Counted from the stretch's first letter, positions 51,348 to 62,229 are shown. The stretch is 64,000 nucleotides of DNA from Butyrivibrio sp. WCD3002 (GCF_000424265.1 NZ_KE384154.1:94180-158179); one strand, 5' to 3'. Made by a program: numbers and translations. The notes: generated by a model not told the origin, from the letters alone.

Positions 51348-52551
51348 TATCTCTCTTCTCCGTAGCATTTGCTGTTGCTCTGATAAGTCCGTCACTTACA
51401 TAAATATCAAGCTCGTCACCGGCCTTTACCTGCGATATCTTTTTGATGTTCTGTCCGTCCTTATCCGCGATATATGAAAAGCCTGATTTTAGCTTATCCA
51501 GTGGACTGAGTGCCTTCAGTCTCTCTATATCCACATCCAGCAGATGCTTTTTATCCCGAATACGCTCCAGCATAAGTCTCTCTAGTCTGTCTCTGCTCTG
51601 AGCAGCCCTCATCCTCTGATCGCGAATTCTCGCAACAGGTGAAAGATGCTGAAGGAGTCTTCTGTCGTTTGCTTCCTTCTGCCTTAGGAGATTTATTTTG
51701 TCCATCATCCTTCGACCCAGAATATCCTGATAGTCATTTATATCCTGAATAAGGAGGCTGACATCATAAACCGCAAGCTCTGCCGCAGCTGAAGGTGTAG
51801 GTGCTCTCATGTCAGCAACAAAATCCGATATTGTCGTATCCGTCTCATGACCAACTGCAGAGATAATGGGAATGTTACAATTAAAAATCGCATTGGCCAC
51901 CACCTCTTCATTAAAGGCCCAAAGATCCTCTATAGATCCGCCACCTCGACCCACGATGATGACATCCACATTCATCCGCTCAAGGGCTTCTATTCCCGCT
52001 GCAACACTCTCAGCCGCACCGTCTCCCTGAACTATAGCCGGATATAAAATAATCTGCACATAGGGATTTCGCCTCGTAGACACATTAATAATATCCTTGA
52101 CTGCTGCCCCTGTCTGCGCAGTTACCACACCTAAAGTCTTTATGTATTTGGGGATCGGACGCTTGTAGCATTTATCGAACATTCCGCGCTCTTCGAGCTC
52201 AGCCTTCAGCCTTTCGAATTTTTCGAATAATGCGCCTTCTCCATCCGGTTCTATTTTTCTTGCATAGACCTGATATTTTCCGTCGCGAGGGTAAACATCA
52301 ACCGTTCCCGTAACAAGAACCTGCTGTCCGTCCTTCATCTGAAACTTAAGACCTGCAGCCCTGTTTCCGTTAAACATCACACATGAAATCGCTCCGGACG
52401 CATCCTTAAGCGTAAAGTAGATGTGACCGGAGGAGTGATATTTGCAGTTACTAACCTCTCCTTTTATGGTCAAAAGGTTCAGTAGCGGTTCCTGCTGAAA
52501 CATATTTTTGATGAATGAATTAACCTGAGCGACTGTATATACGTTACGCAA
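51340..52551 (-). CDS. xseA: Exodeoxyribonuclease VII large subunit
   Basis: 403 residues: an N-terminal OB fold (VYTVAQVNSFIKNMF to about 100), then the catalytic domain with VTAQTGAAVKDI, GRGGGSIEDLWAFNEE and ISAVGHETDTTISDFVADMRAPTPSAAAE, then a coiled coil. The start is placed at TTG 52551, because this gives the family's N-terminus and an 8-nt overlap with the nusB stop (TTGCGTAA) like the neighbouring junctions. A longer frame to 52611 lies wholly inside nusB. Confidence 0.93.
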   Translation of the reverse strand: MRNVYTVAQVNSFIKNMFQQEPLLNLLTIKGEVSNCKYHSSGHIYFTLKDASGAISCVMFNGNRAAGLKFQMKDGQQVLVTGTVDVYPRDGKYQVYARKIEPDGEGALFEKFERLKAELEERGMFDKCYKRPIPKYIKTLGVVTAQTGAAVKDIINVSTRRNPYVQIILYPAIVQGDGAAESVAAGIEALERMNVDVIIVGRGGGSIEDLWAFNEEVVANAIFNCNIPIISAVGHETDTTISDFVADMRAPTPSAAAELAVYDVSLLIQDINDYQDILGRRMMDKINLLRQKEANDRRLLQHLSPVARIRDQRMRAAQSRDRLERLMLERIRDKKHLLDVDIERLKALSPLDKLKSGFSYIADKDGQNIKKISQVKAGDELDIYVSDGLIRATANATEKRDNG

Positions 52552-52942
52552 ATTTAGCAAGTACTCCGTTAATGAAAGATGAAGCTCCGTCCTGACCAAA
52601 CTTCTTGGCAAGCTCTACAGCTTCATTGATAGCTACTCCTGTAGGAATCTGCTCATCGAATTTTATCTCAAAAACTGCAAGACGCAGAATAGCAAGCTCA
52701 ACCTTACCTATTCTCTCAGTATTCCAGCCTGTTGTCTCATTATTGATGAGTCCATCGATCTCGGAAAGCTTATCTACAACCTGTTCAAAACGACTCTTTA
52801 TAAAAGCAGCATCCTTCTCATTTATCTCAACATCGCTGTTCTCAATAAAAAGTGCTTCCTGCTCTTCCATCTCCTCCGGTGTGTTGAATTCCACACGGAA
52901 AAGAAGCTTAAAAACCTGTTCTCTTAATTCTGATCTGTTCAT
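52544..52942 (-). CDS. nusB: Transcription antitermination factor NusB
   Basis: A 132-residue all-helical RNA-binding protein: MNRSELREQVFKLLFRVEF start, RIGKVELAILRLAVFEI, IPTGVAINEAVELAKKFG, SSFINGVLAKF end. It works in rRNA antitermination with NusE. It is 17 bp after the Asp23 gene. Confidence 0.96.
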   Translation of the reverse strand: MNRSELREQVFKLLFRVEFNTPEEMEEQEALFIENSDVEINEKDAAFIKSRFEQVVDKLSEIDGLINNETTGWNTERIGKVELAILRLAVFEIKFDEQIPTGVAINEAVELAKKFGQDGASSFINGVLAKFA

Positions 52943-52959
52943 ATTATCCTCATTTATTT

Positions 52960-53328
52960 TTATTCGGGAATGGTTATTCCGGCAATGCGTACATTTACAT
53001 CTGTCACATCAAGACCTGTCATATTCTGAATAGAAGTCTTAACGCGGTCCTGAACCTGCTTACTTGTTGCAGGAATGTTGTAGCTGTAACGCATAAGAAT
53101 TGAAAGATCAACTCTTACCTTGCCCTCGCCCAAAAATACCTTTGAGCTCTTAAGTACGTTCTTTGAGCTGTACTTCTCTATATTTTCGTTGGTAATTCCG
53201 CCTGCCATTGCGCTGACGCCGTCAATCTCAAGTGCTGCAAGAGTTGCGATCTTAGCAACCACATCATCGGCAAGCTTTACTGAACCGATTTTTTTCTTAG
53301 CCTGTGTTGTCTGTAATTCCTTTTCCAT
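52960..53328 (-). CDS. Asp23/Gls24 family envelope stress protein
   Basis: A 122-residue member of the Asp23 family (GSVKLADDVVAKIATLAALE, IEGVSAM-type GVSAMAGG, VDLSILMRYSYNIPATSKQV, VNVRIAGI). Family members associate with the membrane via partner proteins and respond to cell envelope stress. It is the first gene of the nusB-xse-isp unit in many Lachnospiraceae, as here. Confidence 0.93.
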   Translation of the reverse strand: MEKELQTTQAKKKIGSVKLADDVVAKIATLAALEIDGVSAMAGGITNENIEKYSSKNVLKSSKVFLGEGKVRVDLSILMRYSYNIPATSKQVQDRVKTSIQNMTGLDVTDVNVRIAGITIPE

Positions 53329-53392
53329 AAAAGTAAATTCCTTTCATAAATGGATAGCATAAACCCTTATAATTATACAGGAAAATGCTTAT

Positions 53393-54982
53393 TTAGTATA
53401 GCCATATAATCAAAATGTACTGGTCATCAAAGGTGGTGTAGGACACCGTATTATTGGATCCGTCCATGAATCCAAACACCTGCTGGGCATCAAAAAGCTT
53501 ACCCTTTATATCGTTATATACCGGCTCGGTGCTGCACTTTATTGTCACGTTGTTGCTGCCATCCGCGTATCTTCGCGCAAACAGCTCTCCCACCGCATTC
53601 ATATCACATTCAGTAAAATACTCGCCCTCACGAACATAATAATTGTTCTTCATGGAGGTACATTCCGGCATTGGAAGCGTTTCAGAAATGACGTGCGTCT
53701 TCTTGATATCCTGCGTGGTGCAGCATAAATATGTATAATTTATCAATGGCATCTTCTGGGAATTATCGCCGGATTCAATTCTCTGATATGAAGAATCCCC
53801 CCAGGTGGTATCCACATAGGTGTACTCTCCGTCAGCATATATAAGATTCCAGGCATGCCATACATCATTTACTTTTCCCGTAACAAGCGTAGCCGGAATC
53901 GAAAGCTTATCAAGCAGATACTGGGTAGCCTTTGCATAGCCCTGACACACAGATCTTCCGCTTATAAAAACAGAGCAAATATTCTGATTATCCGGAGCAC
54001 TGCTGTCATATTCCGTATTGGTGATCAGATAGTCATATACATATTTGACCTTGGAATAATCATCGCCGCCTACAGGAACGCCGGCAAGGCATTTGTCTGA
54101 ATACTCATCGATCTGAGCCTGCCTGTGGGCAATCTCATCGGCACTGTAGATATAATTACCGGTAAAGGATAGCTTCTTAAGTGTGCCGCCTATGGTATAT
54201 CTGGTAAAAGTATATCCATCCATGTAGAAAATCTCAGGATGATCAGCAAGCACAAAATTGCAAACCACATCGAGAGTTTCTTCATCCAAAGTGGAAATAA
54301 CAACATCCTCAGCCCTGTGCTGTATGATGGCAAGAAGTTCACAGTACAAAGTCTTACCCTCGTCCGTAAGATGCTCAAAGGCATACTTTCCGCGTTGGGA
54401 TTCCTTTAAAACATCAATATCGGAATCCAGAATACCAATGGATGCTCTCTGTGCATTTTGATAGGTATCACTGTAATAGGTGGTAGCATCCTTCCCCTTA
54501 CCCTCGGCAGGAGCCTCCGTCTTTTCTGATCTGTTTGTTCTGCCGGTCTCTTCCTCGAGTCTTGCAATAAGATCATCGATAGACTTATTTACCTTGTCTA
54601 TATCAAGTGTCGAACCCTCAGAAGAGGAATCAGCATCCTCTGCTTCTGCGGCGTCTGCTGTAGTATCTGCGGTATCTTTTGTCTGCTCTGACGTAGCAGC
54701 AGAAGCTTCTGTATCAGACTCTGCTGCAGAATCCTCTGCCTGAGCCTCAAAACTGAATGTAGGCGCATCAAATTCAGACTCAGTTTCTGTCTCTGACTGA
54801 GTCTCCTCTACCTGTTCATCCTTTTTATCACCATACTTATCCGGCGAGACCAGATTGTTATCCTGAAGATATTTTATAACTGCATCTCCGCAGCCGGTAG
54901 CTGTGGTCATCACCAGAATAAGAGCGAATACGGCGGATGTTTTTCCTATTAAGTTTTTAATAACACATCTGCCCTTGTCCAT
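53393..54982 (-). CDS. Transglutaminase-like lipoprotein
   Basis: 529 residues. Signal peptide and lipobox TATGC (lipid cysteine near residue 31). About residues 50-160 form a long Glu/Ser/Thr/Ala-rich spacer, consistent with crossing the cell wall. The C-terminal half has a transglutaminase core: SGRSVCQGYAKATQYLL (Cys), DVWHAWNLIY (His), YVDTTWGDS (Asp). It may act as a surface peptidase or peptide cross-linker. The start ATG at 54982 has GGGGG close upstream. No partner gene is evident. Confidence 0.85.
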   Translation of the reverse strand: MDKGRCVIKNLIGKTSAVFALILVMTTATGCGDAVIKYLQDNNLVSPDKYGDKKDEQVEETQSETETESEFDAPTFSFEAQAEDSAAESDTEASAATSEQTKDTADTTADAAEAEDADSSSEGSTLDIDKVNKSIDDLIARLEEETGRTNRSEKTEAPAEGKGKDATTYYSDTYQNAQRASIGILDSDIDVLKESQRGKYAFEHLTDEGKTLYCELLAIIQHRAEDVVISTLDEETLDVVCNFVLADHPEIFYMDGYTFTRYTIGGTLKKLSFTGNYIYSADEIAHRQAQIDEYSDKCLAGVPVGGDDYSKVKYVYDYLITNTEYDSSAPDNQNICSVFISGRSVCQGYAKATQYLLDKLSIPATLVTGKVNDVWHAWNLIYADGEYTYVDTTWGDSSYQRIESGDNSQKMPLINYTYLCCTTQDIKKTHVISETLPMPECTSMKNNYYVREGEYFTECDMNAVGELFARRYADGSNNVTIKCSTEPVYNDIKGKLFDAQQVFGFMDGSNNTVSYTTFDDQYILIIWLY

Positions 54983-55023
54983 ATTCCCCCTATATATGAC
55001 AATCATGTGTACAAAAACCGTTA

Positions 55024-56631
55024 TCAGCCTACATTTTCATTGAATTCTCTAAGTACGAGTCCCTTATTTCTGTCGATTACCATCTGAGGACTCCACTCAT
55101 TTATAAAAATAAGAAGCGGCTTGCCGTTCATATCCTTGATCTTCTTCATGTCTGATGTACCTACAAGATTGTTAAGATCAATATCATCATTCTCAACCCA
55201 TCTGATGTACTCATAAGGAAGTGTCTCAAGTATTATCTCTACATTATACTCGTTTTGAAGTCTGAATTTAAGTACGTCAAACTGGAGGACGCCTACTACA
55301 CCGACTATAATCTCTTCCATTCCCATATTGAATTCCTGGAAAATCTGGATAGCGCCTTCCTGTGCGATCTGCTCGATACCCTTAACGAACTGCTTTCTCT
55401 TCATGGTATCAACCTGTCTAACCCTTGCAAAATGCTCGGGAGCGAAGGTCGGAATTCCTTCATAAACTACAGAATCCTTAGGCATGCACACAGTATCTCC
55501 TATTGAAAAGATACCGGGATCAAATACGCCCATGATATCTCCGGCATAAGCCTCGCTTAATATCTTACGCTCATCAGCCATAAGCTGCTGAGGCTGTGAA
55601 AGTCTGAACACCTTACCTGACTGAACATGTTTAACTTCCTTATCAGCATCATAGCGGCCTGAACAGATACGCATGAATGCAACTCTGTCTCTGTGGGCCT
55701 TGTTCATGTTGGCCTGAATCTTAAATACAAATGCTGTAAAATCATGATCCTTAGGATCAACAACTTCGCCATCTGAAGATGCTCTTCCACTGGGAGGAGT
55801 AGCCATCTGAAGGAAGTTATGAAGGAAAAGCTCTACGCCGAAATTCTGAAGAGCAGATCCGAAAAATACAGGAGTAAGGTTACCTGCTCTTACCTCATCA
55901 AGATCAAACTCAGCACCTGCACCATCCATAAGCTCTATCTCGCTTTCAAGATTTTCAAGGGCTTCTTCACCGATAGTGGAAATGAGTTGATCCTTGTCAT
56001 CCATAGGAATGATGGTCTCAGTACCTTCCTTTGTTCCCTTCATTGTATCCTGGAAAGTAACAACATGCTTTTTCCTTCTGTCATAGATTCCCTTAAAATT
56101 CTTACCGGAACCAATAGGCAGATTCATAGGACAGGTAGCGATACCAAGGTGATCCTCGATATCATCAAGAAGCTCATAGGTATCCATAGCATCTCTGTCC
56201 AGCTTATTTATAAATGTAAAAATAGGAATATGTCTCATTGTGCAGACCTTGAAAAGCTTTTTGGTCTGGGGCTCAACACCCTTACTTGCATCAATAACCA
56301 TGACAGCAGAATCCGCAGCCATAAGAGTTCTGTATGTATCCTCTGAGAAATCCTGGTGTCCGGGAGTATCAAGAATGTTTATGCAGCAGTCCTCAAAATT
56401 GAACTGAAGAACTGAAGATGTAACAGAGATACCACGCTGCTTCTCAATTTCCATCCAGTCTGAAACCGCATGTCTTGCAGTAGCCTTACCCTTAACAGAA
56501 CCCGCAAGATTGATTGCTCCACCATAGAGAAGGAACTTCTCTGTAAGTGTAGTCTTACCTGCATCGGGGTGAGAAATAATCGCAAAGGTTCTTCTCTTAT
56601 TTATTTCATCTATTATCTGATTGTTGCTCAT
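55024..56631 (-). CDS. prfC: Peptide chain release factor 3
   Basis: A 535-residue translational GTPase that recycles RF1/RF2. G1 is SHPDAGKTT (about 20-28), G3 DTPGHQDF, G4 NKLD; the RF3-specific region follows (FKGIYDRRKKHVV, VEPQTKKLFKV). The start ATG at 56631 gives the family N-terminus (MSNNQIIDEINKRRTFAIIS) with AAAGG upstream; a further extension to 56706 is out of family. Confidence 0.96.
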   Translation of the reverse strand: MSNNQIIDEINKRRTFAIISHPDAGKTTLTEKFLLYGGAINLAGSVKGKATARHAVSDWMEIEKQRGISVTSSVLQFNFEDCCINILDTPGHQDFSEDTYRTLMAADSAVMVIDASKGVEPQTKKLFKVCTMRHIPIFTFINKLDRDAMDTYELLDDIEDHLGIATCPMNLPIGSGKNFKGIYDRRKKHVVTFQDTMKGTKEGTETIIPMDDKDQLISTIGEEALENLESEIELMDGAGAEFDLDEVRAGNLTPVFFGSALQNFGVELFLHNFLQMATPPSGRASSDGEVVDPKDHDFTAFVFKIQANMNKAHRDRVAFMRICSGRYDADKEVKHVQSGKVFRLSQPQQLMADERKILSEAYAGDIMGVFDPGIFSIGDTVCMPKDSVVYEGIPTFAPEHFARVRQVDTMKRKQFVKGIEQIAQEGAIQIFQEFNMGMEEIIVGVVGVLQFDVLKFRLQNEYNVEIILETLPYEYIRWVENDDIDLNNLVGTSDMKKIKDMNGKPLLIFINEWSPQMVIDRNKGLVLREFNENVG

Positions 56632-56711
56632 CGTAAACCTTTCTAAAAATACAACATAATTATAGTATTTCACGTAGCAAAGCAGTGCTTTACGGCGTGA
56701 AAACATGGAAA

Positions 56712-56741
56712 CGCACCTTACCTATTTTAAGGAAAGGTGCG
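56712..56741 (-). terminator. Terminator of the chemoreceptor gene
   Basis: The stem CGCACCTT/AAGGTGCG, with a partly paired loop, is followed on the minus strand by TTTCC. It lies between the MCP stop and prfC. Confidence 0.65.
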
Positions 56742-56789
56742 CAATAAGTCAATGATACTAAATGCACGGAAATCTTTACATTTTTTTAA

Positions 56790-58562
56790 TTATTTTGTGG
56801 ATTCCTCTTGTGGAAGTTCAACCTTGAAGTACTTCACATTACCTGTGAGCTCTTCAGCAATCTTCTGAAGATCAACAGCCTGCTCAACAACATTCTCCAT
56901 AGCGGTATCAAGCTGCATAAGTGATGCGCTTGTCTCCTGTGTCGAAGCTGCATTCTCCTCGGATATGCTGGACAAGGACTCAACAGAATTAAGGATTTCT
57001 TCCTTATCCCTGTTCATGATCTCAACAAGCTCAACGATCTGCTTATTGCCTTCCTCCGTCTCTCTAAGAAGTGCCAGCATCTGTTCAAAGGATTCACTCA
57101 TTTCTTCAAGAGCTACAGTCTCATTGGTAATGGCTTCCTTTATGCTCTCTGTAAGCTGCTTATTATTCTCTGAATAATCCGTAATGGTTGAAAGCATGTT
57201 GGTAATCTCACCTGCCAGCTTATTGGTATTGCCTGCAAGGTCTTTAATATTGTCTGCAACAACAGCAAATCCCTTACCTGCTTCACCGGCCCTTGCAGCC
57301 TCAATTGAAGCATTAAGTGCAAGAAGGTTAGTCTGGCTTGCTATGGAAATAATGGACTCAGCAGCAGTTGATATCTGTGCAACAACACTTGCAGTCTCAT
57401 TAACGGAATCTGCGACCTGCGTTGCCATCTCATCATTTTTCTGATCCTGCTCTTTAATCTGCTCAAGCTGACCTTTAACCTTGGAAGACTCTTCATAAAC
57501 CTGTCTGCCGCGCTTCATATTTGCGTTCGCTGATTCAAGAACATTATCTACAGACGATCCGATATTTATCGTAATGCTGGATGTACTCTGGACATCCTCT
57601 GCCATAGCAGTAGCACCTGTCGCAAGATCATTTACAGCGGCGCTTATATCGTTGGTGGTCTTCTGAGAACTACTGATATTGGTTTTTGCATGCTCAGCCT
57701 TATCGTTAACTGATCCGGCATGGTCTATAACTCTCACAAGAGCATTTCTTAGGTCATGTCTCATTTTCTCAAGAGAGTCCCCAATATTGTTAAAATCAGA
57801 AATTACACTATGAGGTTTGATCTTTGTCACAAAATCACCTGTAGCGATTCTGTCCACATCATCAGAAATTGCCTTGATACTTCTGATTATGTACCTGATC
57901 AAAATAATCGTAAGCACCAGCAGCAGTGCGCTTACAACACCGAATACTACAAAATTGATCACTACTCTTCTTGAAATCTCAGCTGCATTTTGTTCTTTTT
58001 TTTGGCTTGCCCATACTTCCACGATATCCGACATGTTAGAAATATAATCTCTTGTAGCCTCAAACTCAATTGAAAACTGCTCAATATCGCCTTCTATGCT
58101 ATTAAAATCATATGTAGACAGCCACTTATTGTATTGCGCAGCAAAGCCATTACTCATATCTGAATAACTATCCCCGTCATCATCTCTCATGGTGGTGAAC
58201 AGATATTCATCTCTTTTTGCCAGTTCAGCAGCTTTATTAACTCCGTCTAAAGCCTGTTTTGCATTGCTTTCATAATCAGCCTTATATCCGGCAAGCTGCT
58301 CAGGAGTAATATACTCTCTGTATGCCAGAAACTGTGTTCCTGCCAACATGGCCTGATACAGATCCCTATCTGCATTTATCAGATCAGTACTAATGGAATA
58401 GAGCATTTCATAGTAAACTTCTTCATCAGTTTCTTCGATGCTCTTCATCTGAGTACTGCCGACAATAATGCTTACTATCAAAGCAATAATAAGCGGAACA
58501 GTTACTGTCAACAATACTGCAGTCATGTTAACCTGAAATCCTGTGCCTTCGTTTTTGCCCAT
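56790..58562 (-). CDS. Methyl-accepting chemotaxis protein
   Basis: A 590-residue intact chemoreceptor. Membrane helix 1 (about 12-36), an extracellular helical sensor of about 160 residues (4-helix-bundle type, [20 protein letters not shown]), membrane helix 2 (about 200-222), HAMP (about 225-275), then the cytoplasmic signalling domain with hairpin tip [30 protein letters not shown]. The ligand is unknown. The start ATG at 58562 has AGGAGG eight bases before; the GTG at 58571 overlaps that box. Confidence 0.93.
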   Translation of the reverse strand: MGKNEGTGFQVNMTAVLLTVTVPLIIALIVSIIVGSTQMKSIEETDEEVYYEMLYSISTDLINADRDLYQAMLAGTQFLAYREYITPEQLAGYKADYESNAKQALDGVNKAAELAKRDEYLFTTMRDDDGDSYSDMSNGFAAQYNKWLSTYDFNSIEGDIEQFSIEFEATRDYISNMSDIVEVWASQKKEQNAAEISRRVVINFVVFGVVSALLLVLTIILIRYIIRSIKAISDDVDRIATGDFVTKIKPHSVISDFNNIGDSLEKMRHDLRNALVRVIDHAGSVNDKAEHAKTNISSSQKTTNDISAAVNDLATGATAMAEDVQSTSSITINIGSSVDNVLESANANMKRGRQVYEESSKVKGQLEQIKEQDQKNDEMATQVADSVNETASVVAQISTAAESIISIASQTNLLALNASIEAARAGEAGKGFAVVADNIKDLAGNTNKLAGEITNMLSTITDYSENNKQLTESIKEAITNETVALEEMSESFEQMLALLRETEEGNKQIVELVEIMNRDKEEILNSVESLSSISEENAASTQETSASLMQLDTAMENVVEQAVDLQKIAEELTGNVKYFKVELPQEESTK

Positions 58563-58677
58563 CTGCTGCACCTCCTAAGTATCGAGTGTGTAAAATTAAT
58601 GTATACATATATTTTATTACAACAAATGGCAAAAAGTTTGCTTTTTATCAATTTATAATATTCTTTTTAGAATTTCA

Positions 58678-59832
58678 TTATCCAAGCATGGATGTTCCAT
58701 CAAACTCAGGCTTAATCTTAAAATAATCAAGTACAGTTGCTGCTATATCAGCAAAAGTACTTCTTGTTCCGAGATTGCGGGGAGTTACATTTTTACCATA
58801 CATAATGAAAGGAATGTACTCTCTTGTGTGATCAGTGGTCTTAAGATAAGCGGGATCACATCCGTGGTCTGCAGTCATCATGATAATGTCGTCATCATGA
58901 AGCTTTGCCACCATCTCAGGAAGCTTAGTATCAAAGTAATTAAGCGCCTTGGCATATCCATCGATATCTCTTCTGTGTCCATAAAGCATATCGAAATCTA
59001 CAAGGTTAACAAAGCAAAGGCCGTCAAAATCCCTGTCCATATAAGCAAGTGTTTTCTCGATACCATCTGCATTGCTCTCTGAAAATACATATTCGGTAAG
59101 TCCCTTACCCTCAAAGATATCTCTTATCTTTCCAACACCAAGAACCTCCTTGCCTGCAGCCTTAAGCTGATCAAGCATTGTGGTCTTTGGCGGCTCAAGA
59201 GAATAATCGTGTCTGTGAGGTGTTCTTGTGTAATTGCCACTTGTTCCAACAAAAGGTCTTGCTATTACACGGCCCACACCAAGGTCTCCTGTAAGCATCT
59301 CTCTTGCAATATGGCAATACTCATAAAGTGTCTCAAGAGGCACCACCTCTTCGTGAGCTGCGATCTGGAAAACAGAATCCGCAGAGGTATAAACGATAAG
59401 ATCACCGGTCTTAACATGCTCATCGCCGTAGTCATTTATAACCTGAGTTCCGGAATAAGGCTTATTACAAATAAGTCCTCTGCCAACTCTCTTTGAAAAA
59501 GCATCCAGAAATTCCTGCGGGAATCCATCAGGGAATTTCGGCATGGGCTTTTCAGAAACTATTCCTGCTATCTCCCAATGTCCTGTTGTCGTATCCTTAT
59601 CCTTGCTGGCTTCCTGGCACTTACCGTAAGCTGCTGTAGGACTCTCCACACCGGGAACACAATCAACACCATCTATATTAAAAAGACCCATGGCTCCCAT
59701 GTTGGGCATAGAAAAATACTTACTTGTGGCACATGACCTTAATGTATTTACGTCAAAATCGCCATATTCAGCAGCATCAGGCTCTTCACCTACTCCAAAG
59801 CTGTCCAGTACTATCAAAAATATTCTTCCCAT
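58678..59832 (-). CDS. deoB: Phosphopentomutase
   Basis: A 384-residue alkaline-phosphatase superfamily mutase converting (deoxy)ribose 1- and 5-phosphates in nucleoside salvage. Metal ligands appear in LIVLDSFGVGEEPDA, the phosphorylated Thr region KDKDTTTGHWEI and MMTADHGCDPAYLKTTDHTREYIP. The start has CTAGGAGG upstream. It is a single gene. Confidence 0.96.
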   Translation of the reverse strand: MGRIFLIVLDSFGVGEEPDAAEYGDFDVNTLRSCATSKYFSMPNMGAMGLFNIDGVDCVPGVESPTAAYGKCQEASKDKDTTTGHWEIAGIVSEKPMPKFPDGFPQEFLDAFSKRVGRGLICNKPYSGTQVINDYGDEHVKTGDLIVYTSADSVFQIAAHEEVVPLETLYEYCHIAREMLTGDLGVGRVIARPFVGTSGNYTRTPHRHDYSLEPPKTTMLDQLKAAGKEVLGVGKIRDIFEGKGLTEYVFSESNADGIEKTLAYMDRDFDGLCFVNLVDFDMLYGHRRDIDGYAKALNYFDTKLPEMVAKLHDDDIIMMTADHGCDPAYLKTTDHTREYIPFIMYGKNVTPRNLGTRSTFADIAATVLDYFKIKPEFDGTSMLG

Positions 59833-59897
59833 AAAAGCTACCTCCTAGGAAATAAAATTATTAAAGTAGAAAATCCAAGGGATTTCTAAAATATTAA

Positions 59898-59927
59898 AAA
59901 GGAGATGCGAACACTCGCATCCCCTTT
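59898..59927. terminator. Bidirectional terminator after pnp
   Basis: The stem AAAGGAGATGCGA/TCGCATCCCCTTT (12 pairs of 13) has a T run on the minus side and ATTTTATC on the plus side. Confidence 0.85.
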
Positions 59928-60003
59928 ATTTTATCATATTTCGCCCTCATCCGTCAGCAGAGCTGACACCTTCTCCCTAGGGAGGGAGAAGGCAAGCTAA
60001 ATA

Positions 60004-62091
60004 TTACTTCTGAGCTACGTCCTTCATTGAGAAGCTGATTCTTCCCATGCGGTCCTTACCAAGGCAAACAACCTTAACTTCATCGCCAAGAGTAAGTACA
60101 TCTTCTACATGGTCGATTCTCTCGTTTGCGATCTTGCTGATGTGAACCATTCCCTCTTTGCCGGGAGCGAACTCAACAAATGCACCGAACTCCTTGATGC
60201 TTACAACCTTACCTGTGAATACCTGACCCTTCTCAAAGTCAGTAGTAATGATGTTGATCATGTCGATAGCCTTCTGCATCATATCCTTATCTTCGCCGCA
60301 GATGCTAACCTGTCCGTCATCTGTGATATCAATCTTAACGCCTGTACGAGCGATGATCTCGTTGATGGTCTTTCCTCTCTGACCAACAACATCACCGATT
60401 CTATCAGGATCGATCTCGATAGAGATGATCTTAGGAGCATACTGGCTAACTTCCTTACGAGGCTCTGCGATAGCCTTGCTCATGCACTCATCCATGATGA
60501 AGAGACGAGCTTCACGACACTGTGAAATAGCCTGCTCAACGATAGCCTTTGTAAGACCGTGGATCTTGATATCCATCTGGATAGCTGTGATACCGTCCTT
60601 AGTACCTGTTACCTTGAAGTCCATGTCTCCGAAGAAGTCCTCAAGACCCTGGATATCTGTAAGTACTACGAAATCATCATCTGTATCGCCTGTTACAAGA
60701 CCACAGCTGATACCTGCAACCATCTTCTTGATCGGTACACCGGCAGCCATAAGTGACATACATGATGCACATGTGGAAGCCATTGATGTAGAACCGTTAC
60801 TCTCAAATGTCTCTGATACGCAGCGGATTGCATAAGGGAACTCTTCCTCTGAAGGAAGTACAGGAAGGAGTGCTCTCTCTGCAAGTGCTCCGTGTCCGAT
60901 CTCACGACGTCCCGGTCCTCTTGAAACCTTAGTCTCACCAACTGAGTATGACGGGAAGTTGTACTGGTGGATATATCTCTTACCTGTTACGTAAGGATCA
61001 AGTCCCTCAACCTTCTGCATCTCTGAAAGAGGAGCAAGTGTTGTAACGTCACAGATCTGTGTCTGTCCACGAGTGAACATAGCACTTCCGTGTACTCTGG
61101 GAATAAGATCGATCTCTGCTGCAAGAGGACGGATCTGCTTGATATCTCTTCCGTCAGGTCTCTTGTGATCCTTAAGGATCATCTTACGAACAGTCTTCTT
61201 CTCATACTGATAAATAGCCTCACCGAGAATTGCGAGCCACTCTTCGTTGTCTGCAAACTTCTCTTCAAGACGCTCTGTGATCTCAGCGATATTAGCTTCG
61301 CGCTGCTGCTTCTCATCTGTGAATACAGCCTTCTCCATCTCATCCTGAGGAACTACTTCCTTGATTGCATCAAAGAGTTCCTGAGGAACTGCGCAGCTCT
61401 CATACTCATGCTTAGGCTTACCAACCTCTGCAACGATACCCTTGATGAACTCAATGAGCTTAAGGTTTACATCATGTGCAAGATAGATAGCTTCCTTCAT
61501 CTTCTCTTCAGGAACCTCGTTACATCCTGCCTCGATCATGATAACCTTCTCACCTACAGAAGCAACTGTAAGGCGCATATCACCTGTATCCCACTGCTCC
61601 TGTGAAGGGTTAACTACGAACTCTCCATCAACAAGACCGATCTGTGTCATAGCGCAGGGGCCGTCGAAAGGAATATCTGAAATTGATACTGCTACAGAAG
61701 AACCGATCATAGCTACAAGCTCAGGACGGCACTCCTTGTCTACTGACATAACCATATCTTCGATTGTTACGTCGTTGCGGTAGTCCTTAGGGAAAAGAGG
61801 ACGCATGGGTCTGTCGATTACACGGCTTGTGAGAATTGCATTCTCAGAAGGCTTACCCTCGCGCTTGTTAAATCCTCCGGGGAACTTACCGATAGAATAA
61901 AACTTCTCGCTGTACTCAACGCTGAGCGGGAAGAAATCGATTCCATCTCTGGGCTTAGCTGATGCTGTTGCAGTACAAAGAACAGTTGTATCACCGTACT
62001 TCATGAATGCACATCCGTTAGCCTGTTTTCCTACTTTGCCGATCTCCACTGTAAGTGTACGTCCGGCCAGTTCTGTTGAAAATGTTTTCAT
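60004..62091 (-). CDS. pnp: Polyribonucleotide nucleotidyltransferase
   Basis: A 695-residue PNPase, a phosphorolytic 3'-5' exoribonuclease of the RNA degradation machinery. Two RNase PH domains (about 10-210 and 310-530; GGFNKREGKPSENAILTSR, RGQTQICDVTTLAPL), a KH domain (IGDVVGQRGKTINEI) and an S1 domain (VFTGKVVSIKEFGAFVEFAPGKEG). The start is ATG at 62091 because AAGGAG lies six bases before it; the ATG at 62097 abuts the box. It is downstream of rpsO, the common order. Confidence 0.97.
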   Translation of the reverse strand: MKTFSTELAGRTLTVEIGKVGKQANGCAFMKYGDTTVLCTATASAKPRDGIDFFPLSVEYSEKFYSIGKFPGGFNKREGKPSENAILTSRVIDRPMRPLFPKDYRNDVTIEDMVMSVDKECRPELVAMIGSSVAVSISDIPFDGPCAMTQIGLVDGEFVVNPSQEQWDTGDMRLTVASVGEKVIMIEAGCNEVPEEKMKEAIYLAHDVNLKLIEFIKGIVAEVGKPKHEYESCAVPQELFDAIKEVVPQDEMEKAVFTDEKQQREANIAEITERLEEKFADNEEWLAILGEAIYQYEKKTVRKMILKDHKRPDGRDIKQIRPLAAEIDLIPRVHGSAMFTRGQTQICDVTTLAPLSEMQKVEGLDPYVTGKRYIHQYNFPSYSVGETKVSRGPGRREIGHGALAERALLPVLPSEEEFPYAIRCVSETFESNGSTSMASTCASCMSLMAAGVPIKKMVAGISCGLVTGDTDDDFVVLTDIQGLEDFFGDMDFKVTGTKDGITAIQMDIKIHGLTKAIVEQAISQCREARLFIMDECMSKAIAEPRKEVSQYAPKIISIEIDPDRIGDVVGQRGKTINEIIARTGVKIDITDDGQVSICGEDKDMMQKAIDMINIITTDFEKGQVFTGKVVSIKEFGAFVEFAPGKEGMVHISKIANERIDHVEDVLTLGDEVKVVCLGKDRMGRISFSMKDVAQK

Positions 62092-62191
62092 ATTCATCTC
62101 CTTCTTGCGCCATCCTCGGGCGCATAAACATATGTAAACTATATTAGTTATCGCATTAAATAGAGCATACGTTTGCTTAAAAAAGAATAAA

Positions 62192-62229
62192 GGCGGCTAA
62201 GCCGATCATTTCTGACCGGCATCCCCGCC
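62192..62229 (-). terminator. rpsO-pnp intergenic hairpin
   Basis: The stem GGGCGG/CCGCCT, with an inner CCGG/CGG pairing, is followed on the minus strand by TTATTCTTTTTT. It is likely a partial terminator or RNA-processing site between rpsO and pnp. Confidence 0.6.

Noticed and set aside
52552-52611. Longer N-terminus for XseA
   Set aside because: The extra 20 residues lie wholly inside nusB and are outside the family alignment; TTG at 52551 gives the expected start.
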